Part shown: positions 20,591 through 30,273 of the stretch, in pieces
Layout of the letters: every line of letters begins with the position of its first letter
Position numbering within the stretch: position 1 is the first letter of the stretch
Origin: Seminavis robusta
Lineage: Eukaryota > Bacillariophyta > Bacillariophyceae > Naviculales > Naviculaceae
Reading direction: 5' to 3'
Length of the DNA: 64,000 nt
Assembly: GCA_903772945.1 (NCBI GenBank)
Contig: CAICTM010000068.1
Span: forward strand, 1-64,000
The notes under the pieces: model-generated
What the model saw: the letters and a program-made list of their open reading frames with translations, nothing else
The model's database searches: none
What the model was told of the DNA's origin: nothing
Made by a program: the position numbers and the translations under genes

Positions 20591-21379
20591 CTAAGCACGT
20601 CCATCCTCACCATTCTCATCGGAGGTAGGACGACCATGCCTTAGAGGCTTGCGTCCTTTCCTCTCTCTGCTGGCCACAAAGGTCTTTTCGTTGGAAATTC
20701 CTCTGCCTTGATGTTGCGCGTCATCGGAAACGTCGTCTTGGATAACTGCCTCCACATGGAAAACTGGATCCAAACAGGCAGGAACCTTGGAATCAGCACC
20801 CTTTTCCGCTTCTGTTTCAAGCAATCCAACGGCAATGCGAGCAGCATTATAGGCCACCAGCCCAGCATCATCTTGGATCAAATTTCGTAGGTATCCAAAC
20901 AAGGACCTGCGGCGCCCACCACAGCAGCTGCAGCATGCGCAGGCTGCCGCAAAGCTATAACTGGAGGAAATGCAAAGACGCCTGCAATCTTTATCGCACA
21001 ATCGTCGGTGGCCTGGAGAAGCCCCATTCATCACATCCAAAAAGTCTCCATACATCTCCACTTCGTCTTCCAATTCTCCATCCTCAAAATCTTCTGTTCC
21101 CGCGAGGGCACGATGGCCGTTACCATTGTGGCGATTGCTGTTTAAAGGTCCAAATTCGCCTCCAGGCACGCTCCTGTCTTCCTCCCAATTTTGCGTATTT
21201 TCAGAGACCATAAGACCAGCCAAGCGGAAAGCTTCGATGGATGTGGTTGTCAGAAAATCATCAGGATCTTCGCAGTCAGCTTTCCTCTCAGATGTTCTGT
21301 AAAGCAATGCCACTGAATCGCCACTGGCCTTGTCGACCAAGGCAAACAGCGCCAACAACAGGAGACTACACTGCATCAT
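20591..21379 (-). CDS. Secreted Cys-rich paralog B
   Basis: Length is 262 residues, starting at paired ATGs after CAACA, as in paralog A. The order is a signal peptide (MMQCSLLLLALFALVDKASG), an N-terminal acidic domain (DSVALLYRT, ADCEDPDDFL), a NGNGHRAL site, a longer acidic spacer, then DFLDVMNGASPGHRRLC and a Cys core almost identical to paralog A for about 44 residues, ending GGRRR. The following helix, VPAC segment, FHVEAVIQDD and basic polar tail ending GRA are conserved in order but diverged in sequence. The much higher identity in the core than on either side suggests selection on the core or gene conversion with paralog A. Confidence 0.85.
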   Translation of the reverse strand: MMQCSLLLLALFALVDKASGDSVALLYRTSERKADCEDPDDFLTTTSIEAFRLAGLMVSENTQNWEEDRSVPGGEFGPLNSNRHNGNGHRALAGTEDFEDGELEDEVEMYGDFLDVMNGASPGHRRLCDKDCRRLCISSSYSFAAACACCSCCGGRRRSLFGYLRNLIQDDAGLVAYNAARIAVGLLETEAEKGADSKVPACLDPVFHVEAVIQDDVSDDAQHQGRGISNEKTFVASRERKGRKPLRHGRPTSDENGEDGRA

Positions 21380-23551
21380 TGTTGAGACAGAGAGATATGA
21401 GAGCTTTTTGGTGGAGATAAACTGTTGGGCGTTGTTTCTATGACGGGATAGTACATGTACAGTTGCTTCGATGAGGAACTCCACTCGACAAAAATGATCC
21501 AGTGCGCTCTTGGCATGGAGCTCTTTATTCACCTTGGTGCTGTGTTGACGCACAAGATCAAATGTCTCTGTTGCGAAAGATCCAGTGTCACTTTCATAAA
21601 TCTTTTAGTTGGTTTTAAAGGCAGATTTTCCCGACTCAAATCTCAAAGAGTTATTAAAAATCATCTATTTGTAAAGGTTTTTACCACTGACATTAAATCT
21701 CATGATGACTGACTGACCCCTTTTACCTCTTGTGTAGGTATGGCTATGATAACACCGCGACCAGCTGCGGGATCGGTACCAGATACATACCGTACCTGGC
21801 CGTACTCTAGTACTGGTAGCCGCTCACTGACATTGCTCACTACATGTACTTCGTACAAACCCAGCAGCTTTGTCCAAGTTGCTCTTTGCTCTGCATGCAC
21901 ACTTCCAACTCCCAATAACTTTAAAAGTGATGATTCTATTTCTGCATAGTAATATAGCCTTTCTTTAAATCTTTCAAATTGACCTTTAAATCTGACCTAA
22001 CTCAGCTCTCCACAAAAGGGGATTTGCCCTTTCCCCAACAAAAAAGATTCAGCCCCCTTCTTGGAGAAGGTCATTTAAATTTTGTCGGATCCAGTGGTTG
22101 ACTTGTCAATGGCTGGACACACCCTTGGAAGCATCAATGGCCAGTGCCACTGCTGATTGTAGCGCTGTAGGAGGCAGCCACAATGCTGAGTCAGTCAAGG
22201 CTCTGTCAGATCCCAGCTTGGTTGCTAGCTAGGGTGCAAAGTGGAGCCATCGAATGGAAGATATCCTGGCTATGTTCAGAAATAGGTCAGCAAACACAAA
22301 GCATTCTATGTTCACTCCAAATCCACCCCCAGAAGAAACCAGAGGGCAAGGCCAGGAAGGCAGCCTGGCTCTCTCGGGCACAGCTCAGTGAGTGAGTGAA
22401 CTCCTCCTGTACCATGTCAGTACCAATGCAAGTAGTGATGACGATGATGCAAGTGAAGATGAAGAAGTGGACGATACATGTACAGGAGAAGGGCAGGATG
22501 AAGAGGAGTAAGAGTTGGATACTCCGTACGACTCAAGGTGAAGAGGCATTGACATTTAGGTAGAGTAACTTTTGCTAGTAACTTTTTATTCAGCATGCAT
22601 GTCATTGTTTTCTTGTGCACTTCCCACAAAGAAGCTGTCAAATTGACTTTCTAAAGTGTGAACACACGCTTCAAAGCCATGGTCTCCGTTTGTAAAGCAA
22701 TCTGCTGCTGCGTCTGCACATTGTACAGAGCTGTTCTTTGTATGATGTGGTGCTGTTACTGGTAGAGTATGAGGGAAGAGCTCGAGCTGACCCAGCGCCG
22801 GTGGCACGGTCAAGCTTTACAACGGAGGACGGAGCAGAGCACTTTGCTACAAGTTCCCCTGGCTGAAGGCTGGTTGAGCCTTTGCGTCATCCCTCCTGAC
22901 CAGTAGCTAGAGCCCACACCGCTGGCGCATGCGGCATCTATCGCATGAAATCGGCACAGCAGCCTTGAATCGACCACTAGTTGGAGAGAGCCAGTTATCC
23001 CCACCACCAATGACACACCATTAGACAAGCAAGGTGCCACCCAAGAGGCTGCAGTCTGAATGAAGCGATGCCACTGCGGTATGGATAGAGCAAGCGGATG
23101 GCAGAGCAAGTTTGGCTTTCCGCAGCAAACAGTTCATCCACGAAGAAAAGAAGGGCACTTGATCGATCCGGCAACTTCAAAGGGAGCTTGAAGCCGGCCA
23201 TTCTGTAGCCTTTTGAAAACGCAACCTCTCTAACGTCGGGATATCACACAAGCATGCCGATCTCAATTCGTACTATATATGAACTTTCTTGTGTTATGAA
23301 TAATTGGTTGCAGGGATTCAGCTATCCCCATGACCAATGACCCAGCACAAAGACAAGCACCTTCAGTCCGTGGACAGCCTCTCTAACACAAGCCGTTGTG
23401 ATATCAATTCGCGTTATATTATCATATGTACTTTCTTCTTGTTATGAAATTGAATCTGGCTTTCCTGCTCTTACATGGTCGAACGTTGGGGTTGAACTTT
23501 ACAGGTTTCTTTGAGGTGGCAATCTTTGCTCTTGATGAGTGGGAGTCCTTC
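21380..23551. other. Gene-poor region between paralogs B and C
   Basis: About 2.2 kb without a supported gene. A plus-strand run at about 22430-22512 reads as an acidic tail (SDDDDASEDEEVDDTC then Glu-rich) ended by a stop and could be the 3' end of a decayed gene, but no upstream domain is recognisable. The remainder shows scattered short frames only. Confidence 0.45.
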
Positions 23552-24241
23552 TTATGCACGCCCACTGACTCCATTCCCTTGACCACGATTCCCGTTGCCT
23601 TGGGAAGTACCGCCGTTTCTGTGTTCGCCGTGAATTCCTCTTCCATTGTTGCTTGAGTCGGAATCATCCTCAAAGTACACTTCCACATAGAATGGCTGAA
23701 GCAAACAATCGGGCACCTTCGGTTCAACCCTCAAAGTTTCTGCTTCGAGTAACTTCACAGCTTTCTCTGCAGCAAGATGGGCCTTCACGCCCAAGCTCAC
23801 GTCATCCAACCTTCGAAGGCGAAGATTTGTCAACAGATGACGACGGCGGCGATTACAGCAAGTACAGCAGATGCACCAAACTGAAACCCCCACTGCACAC
23901 CCATTCCTGCACCCCGCATCGCACAGTCGTCGATGACCTTGAGGAGCTCCTTCCATGACATCCAGAAAGTCTTCCTCCATTTCCATGAACTCTTCTTCCG
24001 CAAGGGCGCGCTTGTTTCCGTTTCCGTTACCACGTCCTCGCCAGTTGCCACTGTTTCCTTGCGTAAAGACAACATCCGTGGCTAATGATGCTACCTCGTT
24101 CAAATAGTCCTCATGCTCTGTACCCGTGCAAGCAATATTTTCATCCAACGCGAACGAGACTGCAGCCGAATGAGTCTGAGCATGAACTCGGCCGACCAAG
24201 GCTAGGACTGCCAACAGTATAGGTGCGCACTTCATGATCAT
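23552..24241 (-). CDS. Secreted Cys-rich paralog C
   Basis: The 229-residue protein is the most diverged of the three. Signal peptide MIMKCAPILLAVLALVGRVHA; N-terminal domain with one Cys (IACTGTEHEDYL); Gly/Asn/Arg-rich stretch ending NGNKRAL; acidic spacer; DFLDVMEGAPQGHRRLC. Its core has C-x3-C-x3-C-x7-C-x-C-C-x-C-C, three residues shorter in the loop than in A and B, and ends in RRRR. After it come LGVKAHLAAEKAVKLLE, VPDC, FYVEVYFEDD and a Gly/Asn/Arg tail ending GRA. The preserved order despite low identity shows a real, constrained family, not one recent duplication. Start is the first ATG in the AACAATGAT context that all three share. Confidence 0.85.
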   Translation of the reverse strand: MIMKCAPILLAVLALVGRVHAQTHSAAVSFALDENIACTGTEHEDYLNEVASLATDVVFTQGNSGNWRGRGNGNGNKRALAEEEFMEMEEDFLDVMEGAPQGHRRLCDAGCRNGCAVGVSVWCICCTCCNRRRRHLLTNLRLRRLDDVSLGVKAHLAAEKAVKLLEAETLRVEPKVPDCLLQPFYVEVYFEDDSDSSNNGRGIHGEHRNGGTSQGNGNRGQGNGVSGRA

Positions 24242-24984
24242 TGTTGATCTGTCCAATGCTAATATTATGGATTGATCTATCTGAGGTCAATTGGAATTTT
24301 AGATTGTGGTTCAAGTTTTGCTTTTTGTTCAAGCTCAGAGCTGTACGGTACTAGTAGTGTACTTATGGCCTGTATGGTGGTACTTCTGCGAGGTTCGAGG
24401 GCCCGGCGGGGCACTGGTACTGGTCCGTATTGTACGAGAAAGTACCACCGTACCGGTACCAAAGACTATAAGGTGCAGGCTTTTCGACAGTGCCTCAATA
24501 AAAAAATGGCAAAGACATTCCAGCCATCACGACTAGAGACATTGCATTAAATAATAGAGACTCTTTGAATGACCAATGATTAATGATAGTCCACCTAGTG
24601 AGAATTGGAGACCTTTAGGAATAATGACTGAGTACCCGAGAGGGAGGGGGAGAACACCCAGCAAGATAACCGATTTGGGTGCGGGATAGGATTACGGAAA
24701 TTTTCGAATCGATTCGATTCAATTCAATTCAATTCAATTCGAATTCTTCTCGAAAGATCCAGACGACGAAAGATCCAGACACCCAACACGTCATTGTCTC
24801 AAAATCTACAGCTGTCAACCCCCCAAACCGAACAAACACCATCGGCTTGTTGTTCCCTTCTTCGTCTTCTTCACTCATCACCCAGATCGATCTCGGTGGG
24901 ATCTTAGTTTTGGTCAAATTTGGCGTCGCACAACCCAAGAGGAGAAATTGAATCAGAATCACGAAAGGCATAATAAACACGACC
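24242..24984. other. Divergent intergenic region
   Basis: It holds a palindromic GTACCGGTAC near 24451, a (GATTC/AATTC)n run at about 24705-24746, and the leader of the lumazine synthase gene. No other gene is seen. Confidence 0.55.
24705..24746. repeat. GATTC/AATTC pentanucleotide repeat
   Basis: An uninterrupted series of 5-nt units (GAATC, GATTC, then AATTC) ends about 240 nt before a start codon. A similar run stands at 37297-37339, about 220 nt before the acetyltransferase gene. Confidence 0.8.
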
Positions 24985-25963
24985 ATGGCTATCCTTCGTT
25001 TACTCAGTTGTTTTTTCCTGGCCACTGGAGTCCTCGGATTCCAGGCTCCCCTCCAGCCAGATGTGAGCAGAGTTGCTTTGAAGGTGAGTGTGAGGCCGAA
25101 GATAGTAGAGCCAAAAAAATCTTCTCGTAGGTTGGGTTGTCTGTAGGTTTTTGAAAAGTGATTCAACCAACTGAACAAACTTACTTCTCCTCCTGTTTCT
25201 CCTCTTCCTGTTATTTCCAATGATATTTTCATTTTCTACTTCCTTGGCGCCCAACATGCACACACACATACATACACTCTGTCTGTCACTACAAACCAAT
25301 CCCCACCATAAACTTCACGAATTAACCGACAATGGCTCAATCCACCTTTTTCAAACGTTCCATTCCATTGCTTCCATGAATTTTTTATAGGGCGCTGAAA
25401 GTGAGGTATCCTTTGACAACGACTTGGATGGCAGCGACATGAAAATTGGCATTATTCGAACTCGATGGAACGACGAACACGTTACCAATTTGGTCAATGG
25501 CATTAAAGAAGGACTCAAAGAATGCAAGGTCGCGGAAGCCAGTGTCTTTGAAACTTCCGTGCCGGGAGCGTTTGAATTGCCCTTGGCGGCACGATTTTTG
25601 GCCCTCTCGGGGACCGTCGATGCCATTATCTGCTGTGGTGTCTTGATCAAGGGAGAAACCATGCATTTCGAGTACATTTCCGATGCCGTCGCCAAGGGTA
25701 TCATGAATGTGGGCATGTCCACCACTACTCCCTGTGTCCTGGGTGTGCTGACCTGTATGAATGAAGATCAAGTCAAGGCACGCTCCTCAGGCAACAACAA
25801 TCATGGTGTCGACTGGGGAAAGACTGCCGTCGAAATGGCATTGCTCCGTACAGAAGCCATGGGAGGCAAGGCGTCGCAGGCAGCCAAATTGAAGGAACTT
25901 GGATTTGGAGCAGCCGCCGAAAAAGAAAATGAGAAAAAGAAAGAGGGTGCTGGTTTCTTCTAA
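24985..25963 (+). CDS. ribH: 6,7-dimethyl-8-ribityllumazine synthase, plastid-targeted
   Basis: Exons 24985-25083 and 25391-25963 give 223 residues; the 307-nt intron (GTGAGT, TATAG) is in phase 0. Exon 1 is the targeting part: MAILRLLSCFFLATGVLG is a signal peptide and cleaves before FQAP, the Phe junction required for diatom complex plastids. Exon 2 is the enzyme: MKIGIIRTRWN, the SVPGAFELP substrate loop, CCGVLIKGETMHFEYIS with the conserved catalytic His, and GVLTCMNEDQVKARSS before a final helix. It condenses 5-amino-6-ribitylaminouracil with 3,4-dihydroxy-2-butanone 4-phosphate, the penultimate step of riboflavin synthesis. The length and motifs are complete; a Lys-rich C-terminal extension (EKENEKKKEGAGFF) is unusual. 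Confidence 0.93.
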
Positions 25964-26534
25964 AAGAATGAATGATTATTCGCACCTGTATCTCTGTACG
26001 GGATACAGTTCATTCCTCCCCTACAACAACAATAACCTGGAATACTTTTTCTTGGAGAGAGCTACATCTGAATCACTCGATCAGAAAGATTGCTTCTTGC
26101 GGTTTTGTTGACTGTTTATTTCTGTTTTGATATCTGCTAGCTAGATAATCTTTTTTCGTTCATTGAAGGGAATCTCATGTACCACGAGTTGTCGAAGATT
26201 GTACCATCGGCATCTTGCAACCATCACAGCATGGTATCGATCTTTATTTATTGGCTATATTCCAAAAAAGGTCGGCTGCTGTTTTATGTATCCGTAAAAC
26301 CACCAAGTCAGGTTCTGGCTTCATCAGGCTGTTCGTTTCGTTGAGGCAATCAAACACACAGAACACACAAAATCCACAAACAGAACACGGCGCTGAAGCC
26401 GTCTCTTCCAGGCGCTGCGACAAGTCCCTGGAACGCATCGTCAAATCCTCCTCCTTTTTGTTGGGCGGAGATGACGGATCCCTCCTCCGAAGCTTGCTCG
26501 CCGAAGGAGTATTCCATCCGGACCGTAGTAGGCC
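25964..26534. other. 3' flank of lumazine synthase gene
   Basis: No supported gene. It is AT-rich just after the stop, with a GCTAGCTAG motif near 26138. Confidence 0.5.
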
Positions 26535-27335
26535 ACCTTAAGAATCTCCTTTAGCTCAGCGACAAGTGGAAACGGCGGTTGGCGGGGGTGTACTATTGGT
26601 CATCAAATGCCTTGAGGGGCGATGTCATCCGCCTACACCTTGTTGATACCTGCCTTTTGGAATGTGACGGGCATATTCATCTTTTCGTACAGTTCGTAGT
26701 GCTTGGCAATGAAACCTTCCGTTTGGCCCACTTCAGTAGTTCGTCCCGAGTGTTAGCATCGGGCAACCTCGGCGTTACGTTCTACTAGTAATGCATTGTG
26801 ATGGTCGTATCCGGGGAAATGCCCATCTGGTTGGCGTCTTGCTCCCATGTGAGACCATGTGGTAGATGAAATGCAGCTCCAACCTTGTAGCTAGGCCAGA
26901 CTGTGGACGATTCCAATTGCGCACACTTTGCACCTCGGGATATGGATTGACATTGGTGAAAATCGTCACCATGAGCAAGAACGCCCATTATTGCTTCGGG
27001 GTCGTTTGATCAATGGATGCCTCGTATCTAACCTTCAAACGAAAATTCTAGCCCAATGCCATGGTGCGCAATCCTCGCACCGAGCTTCAAAGCATCGCCA
27101 AAATCTATAGCTCGATACAAGGCCACGATCGGCGATACCGGTGGCTTCTCGTACGAAAGGGGTGCGTCGTCTCCAACCTTGTCCTCCTCGGCTGCCAACA
27201 CCACAGTGTTGCTACCGCGTGGACTTCGAAGCCAATCAAACTTACAATCTTCTTGGCGGATTGCCCGACCACCTCCACGTTGACGCGGCCATTTTTGATC
27301 AAAAGGATGCCAGCTTCTCCTTTTCTTCGCCATAC
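26535..27335 (-). pseudogene. Decayed bifunctional aldehyde-alcohol dehydrogenase (AdhE type)
   Basis: Minus-strand reading in several frames gives pieces in the right order for AdhE. From the aldehyde-dehydrogenase domain: NVEVVGQSAKKIVSLIGFEV, then a region ending DAPLSYEKPPVSPIVALYRA and IDFGDALKLGA. From the iron-dependent alcohol-dehydrogenase domain: YKVGAAFHLPHGL, YELYEKMNMPVTFQKAGIN and, at the end, PFPLVAELKEILKVAYYG, which matches the usual C-terminus. Much of the protein between the two domains and the whole N-terminus are missing, and frame changes and several stops interrupt what is left. AdhE converts acetyl-CoA to ethanol in fermenting bacteria and some anaerobically competent algae. 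This copy cannot encode it. Confidence 0.75.
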
Positions 27336-29283
27336 AAGCAGTGCACCCCACAACGCTCCTGAACAGTGGAAGAGTCGACAATCGGGGTGAGATTCGATTG
27401 AATGATTCGATCATTCTATTCTCGTTCAGTGAGGTTTTCTTTGTCATGCTGTGGATCTGTTTTGGGTTTGATTTGTGAGCCCTTTTGGTCTGGCAAAACC
27501 AATGCTCCGCGCTTCTCATCGGATTGCTTTTTGGTTAGTCTCCGAGTGTCGAGTCGCGTAGAATTCATCCTTTCAGCTTCTCTTTGGTGAAAGTAGAACT
27601 TGCAGAATCGTTAATATTATGATCTCTTCTGTGCTTGTGCAGAATCGTTCGAAGTTGGGATGTACTATGACCTCCAGCTGCTCCAAAGCAACTGGGCCCT
27701 CGTTGATTCTTGCAATAACTGAGACTTGAATGGCGATGACGATTGCGTTGGACCCGTATTCTGGCCTCGGTTCTTGTAACCAGGGCAGTCGATGAGTTCT
27801 CGCCCTTTTCCCCGCTTCCAGAGGCAAGGCGAAAGCCAGATTGACACTCAAAATCCTGTTACCTACTGCATCAAAGAAGACGCCTTCAAACTTGCACTTG
27901 GGCTTCGCTCTTGCTGCGTTGCGAACTGCATGAGCATTCACACGTACAGTGAAAATTGATTCCCGCAACGCCAAGGATGCAGGGCCACTCCTGTGCCGTT
28001 CGCAAGCCAAGCACCGACCAAATTTCAGATGCTTGAAGCTCAGCCAACATCGGATCTCCCCGCTCCTGCCACTTCCAAGTCGAGGAGCTGAGTCAACAAG
28101 GGGAAAACAACCGCTGCCACTTCGAGGTCCTCTGAGTCAACAGAGGAAAGCGTCCGCAGTTGTAAAGGATGACGCAGGGTGTAGAGATAAAGGCGAAAGC
28201 AGAGGATCTGGCTGGTGGCAAAGAGAAGGGAGGGTGGAGGCTGCTAGCTGCTACCAGTAGCTGAAATAAACTCGATAGATGTTAAATGCCACTAATCATT
28301 GTGTGAAAACTGAAAACTGGAATAAACTCGATAGCTGGATAGCTTCCAGCCGCTGCATTGCTTACCGAAGCAAGAGCGACGGCAAGCGAGGAGCTTCCAG
28401 TCGACTTTTGATGGGACGGCAACGAGCTTCTAAAGGAAAGGCCCACCCTCTGTTTCGGTTAAAGCAAATTTCGTTGCAACTAAGCAGACGTCGACGTTTG
28501 GAGGTTCTGTGGATAGCTACTGTAAAAACTCCTTCGGTGAGCGAAATCCTTCCGTGTCACAGCTGTGTCCTTTTCCAGACATCTGTCATAATTATAATCC
28601 CGTGTTGCAACGGCGCCAATGCTTGCCTAGACTAGTCTACTTTTGTCTATTGAATAGATACCTAGCTAGCTATCAGTGGTCAAACGAGGGTGAAATTTGG
28701 TGGCGGTCCCCACGAGCCTGAGTCAGTCAGTCAGGCCAAGTTCTTATTATTTAGATTTGGGCAGCTTGTGGCCGGAGCTACCGGTAGCAGGAACCAAAAC
28801 TGACTCAGAGTCAGCGGTGGATATGATGTCTTTTTCGATCTTCTTTCGCCTCCGTGTCCATCAGAATCTTGCTCAGCAGCGTACCGGTGTCCAAGTCTTA
28901 GACCAATCGCAGATAGATGATCTCGTTTGGTTCGCTGCATCTACATGCAGCTATAATAGTCTAGCTAGATAGAGAGATACGAAACGCAGCAACGAAGTTG
29001 TGTAATCGGTTGCTTAGTGTGTTTAGCTCGTATTATGAACAGCTGGTCTTGATTTGCGCATAGCACATGTATGTTCAAAAGCACAGATCAATTTATGTAC
29101 CCCACGGCTTTGGATTCTTGAGTCAAAAATGGTCCCCAAAGCCGTCGCGCCTTTTTCGTAGTGGCAACCGTCTAGGAGAAAAGATTGTAGAAACGCTCGT
29201 ATTCTCTTGATGCATGACACTGTATTTGCCTTTGCGTATTGCAGGCAGCAATGTACAACAAAACATCGATCGGAGGGCCATCA
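27336..29283. other. Gene-poor region
   Basis: Nearly 2 kb without a supported gene. A minus-strand frame of 145 codons (28010-27573) has ordinary composition with KCKFEGVFFDAVGNRILSV but no family I recognise; it may be a relic. CTAGCTAG motifs occur near 28668 and 28962. Confidence 0.45.
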
Positions 29284-30273
29284 TCAGCAGAAGCGTTTCA
29301 GCGTTGCTGGTTCCGTCAGTAGCTGCAACGCATCGCGGTTCTCAAAGAGGAATTCCCTCCAGGCGGGCCAATCGTTCGAACGGGCATACATGAACGGCGT
29401 GCATCCTCGTTTGTCGGCCACCAGCAAGAGAGACGGGTCTCGTTGTATCAACCAGCCACAAATCTCCAAGAGTGGAGTGGGATGCCAGCAGGCATCATGG
29501 AATGGCGTTCTTCCAAAGTCGTCCTTCATCCTCACGTCCATGCCAATGTCATCGCTGAGTAGAAGCTCTGCCACTTGAGTGAATCCACGACGGCATGCCA
29601 AGTTCAAGAGCGATTCTCCAAAGCGGTTGACACAGTTGACAGCCTGAGATCCCTTCTTGGCCACAATCTCCTTGAGGGCGTCCACATTGTTGTCCCTGGC
29701 CGGGGTGAGCACTTCCATGGTGTAGGCCGCCTGTTGTTCTGGCGTGACTGGCTTGAAATAGTCGTCTCCCAAATCGAGTGCCGGCGACACTTTGAGCTGC
29801 ACTCCGTAGAGAGACTTGACGAGGAGGAGCAAGTACTCATCGGGATCAACGTCGGTGTCCTTGGGGTCTGGTAGTTTCACGTCCGAGAGAATGGGTAGCA
29901 AGGGGGTATCAACATTGGATACATCAGGGATGCATGCACTGGGACCAACGGTTACTGGACTGTGCCGTCTCGATCTCTTGACATCACGATCCCGCACAGG
30001 AGAGGATGTCATCTTGGAGGACTTATCCTTATTCTCAGTACTAGCATCAACATGGTTGCTGTCTTGCACTGGTTTCTCGCTAGTAGTGGTAGTGTCCTTG
30101 TTGTTGAAGTCTGCTTTAGACTTGGGCTCCGACATGCTCTGCTGATGCTCCGAAAAGATGCGCTTTCTACTATTAGATGGACCGGATTGCACCGATGGTG
30201 GGGACTGTTCTCTCTGGCTGCCAATGAAGAACGGCTGGTTGGAGTTCATAGGTTGTTGTTGACGTAAAAACAA
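29284..30273 (-). CDS. Ankyrin-repeat protein
   Basis: The protein has up to 329 residues; the ATG at 30249 (MNSNQPFF) is an alternative start. The first 150 residues are polar and disordered with a basic KRSRRHSP patch that may be a nuclear signal. An ordered part begins near DPDEYLLLLVKSLYGVQLK, and repeats follow: an imperfect unit with ARDNNVDALKEIVAKKG, then NRFGESLLNLACRRGFTQVAELLLS, DDFGRTPFHDACWHPTPLLEI and DKRGCTPFMYARSNDWPAWREFL. These T/S-P-x-H/L-x-A-C patterns are ankyrin. Large families of this build exist in diatoms; they are protein-binding and no specific role can be named. Single exon. Confidence 0.8.
   Translation of the reverse strand: MFLRQQQPMNSNQPFFIGSQREQSPPSVQSGPSNSRKRIFSEHQQSMSEPKSKADFNNKDTTTTSEKPVQDSNHVDASTENKDKSSKMTSSPVRDRDVKRSRRHSPVTVGPSACIPDVSNVDTPLLPILSDVKLPDPKDTDVDPDEYLLLLVKSLYGVQLKVSPALDLGDDYFKPVTPEQQAAYTMEVLTPARDNNVDALKEIVAKKGSQAVNCVNRFGESLLNLACRRGFTQVAELLLSDDIGMDVRMKDDFGRTPFHDACWHPTPLLEICGWLIQRDPSLLLVADKRGCTPFMYARSNDWPAWREFLFENRDALQLLTEPATLKRFC

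Noticed and set aside
27573-28010. 145-codon minus-strand frame
   Set aside because: No recognised family; it lies in decaying DNA next to the AdhE relic and could be chance.
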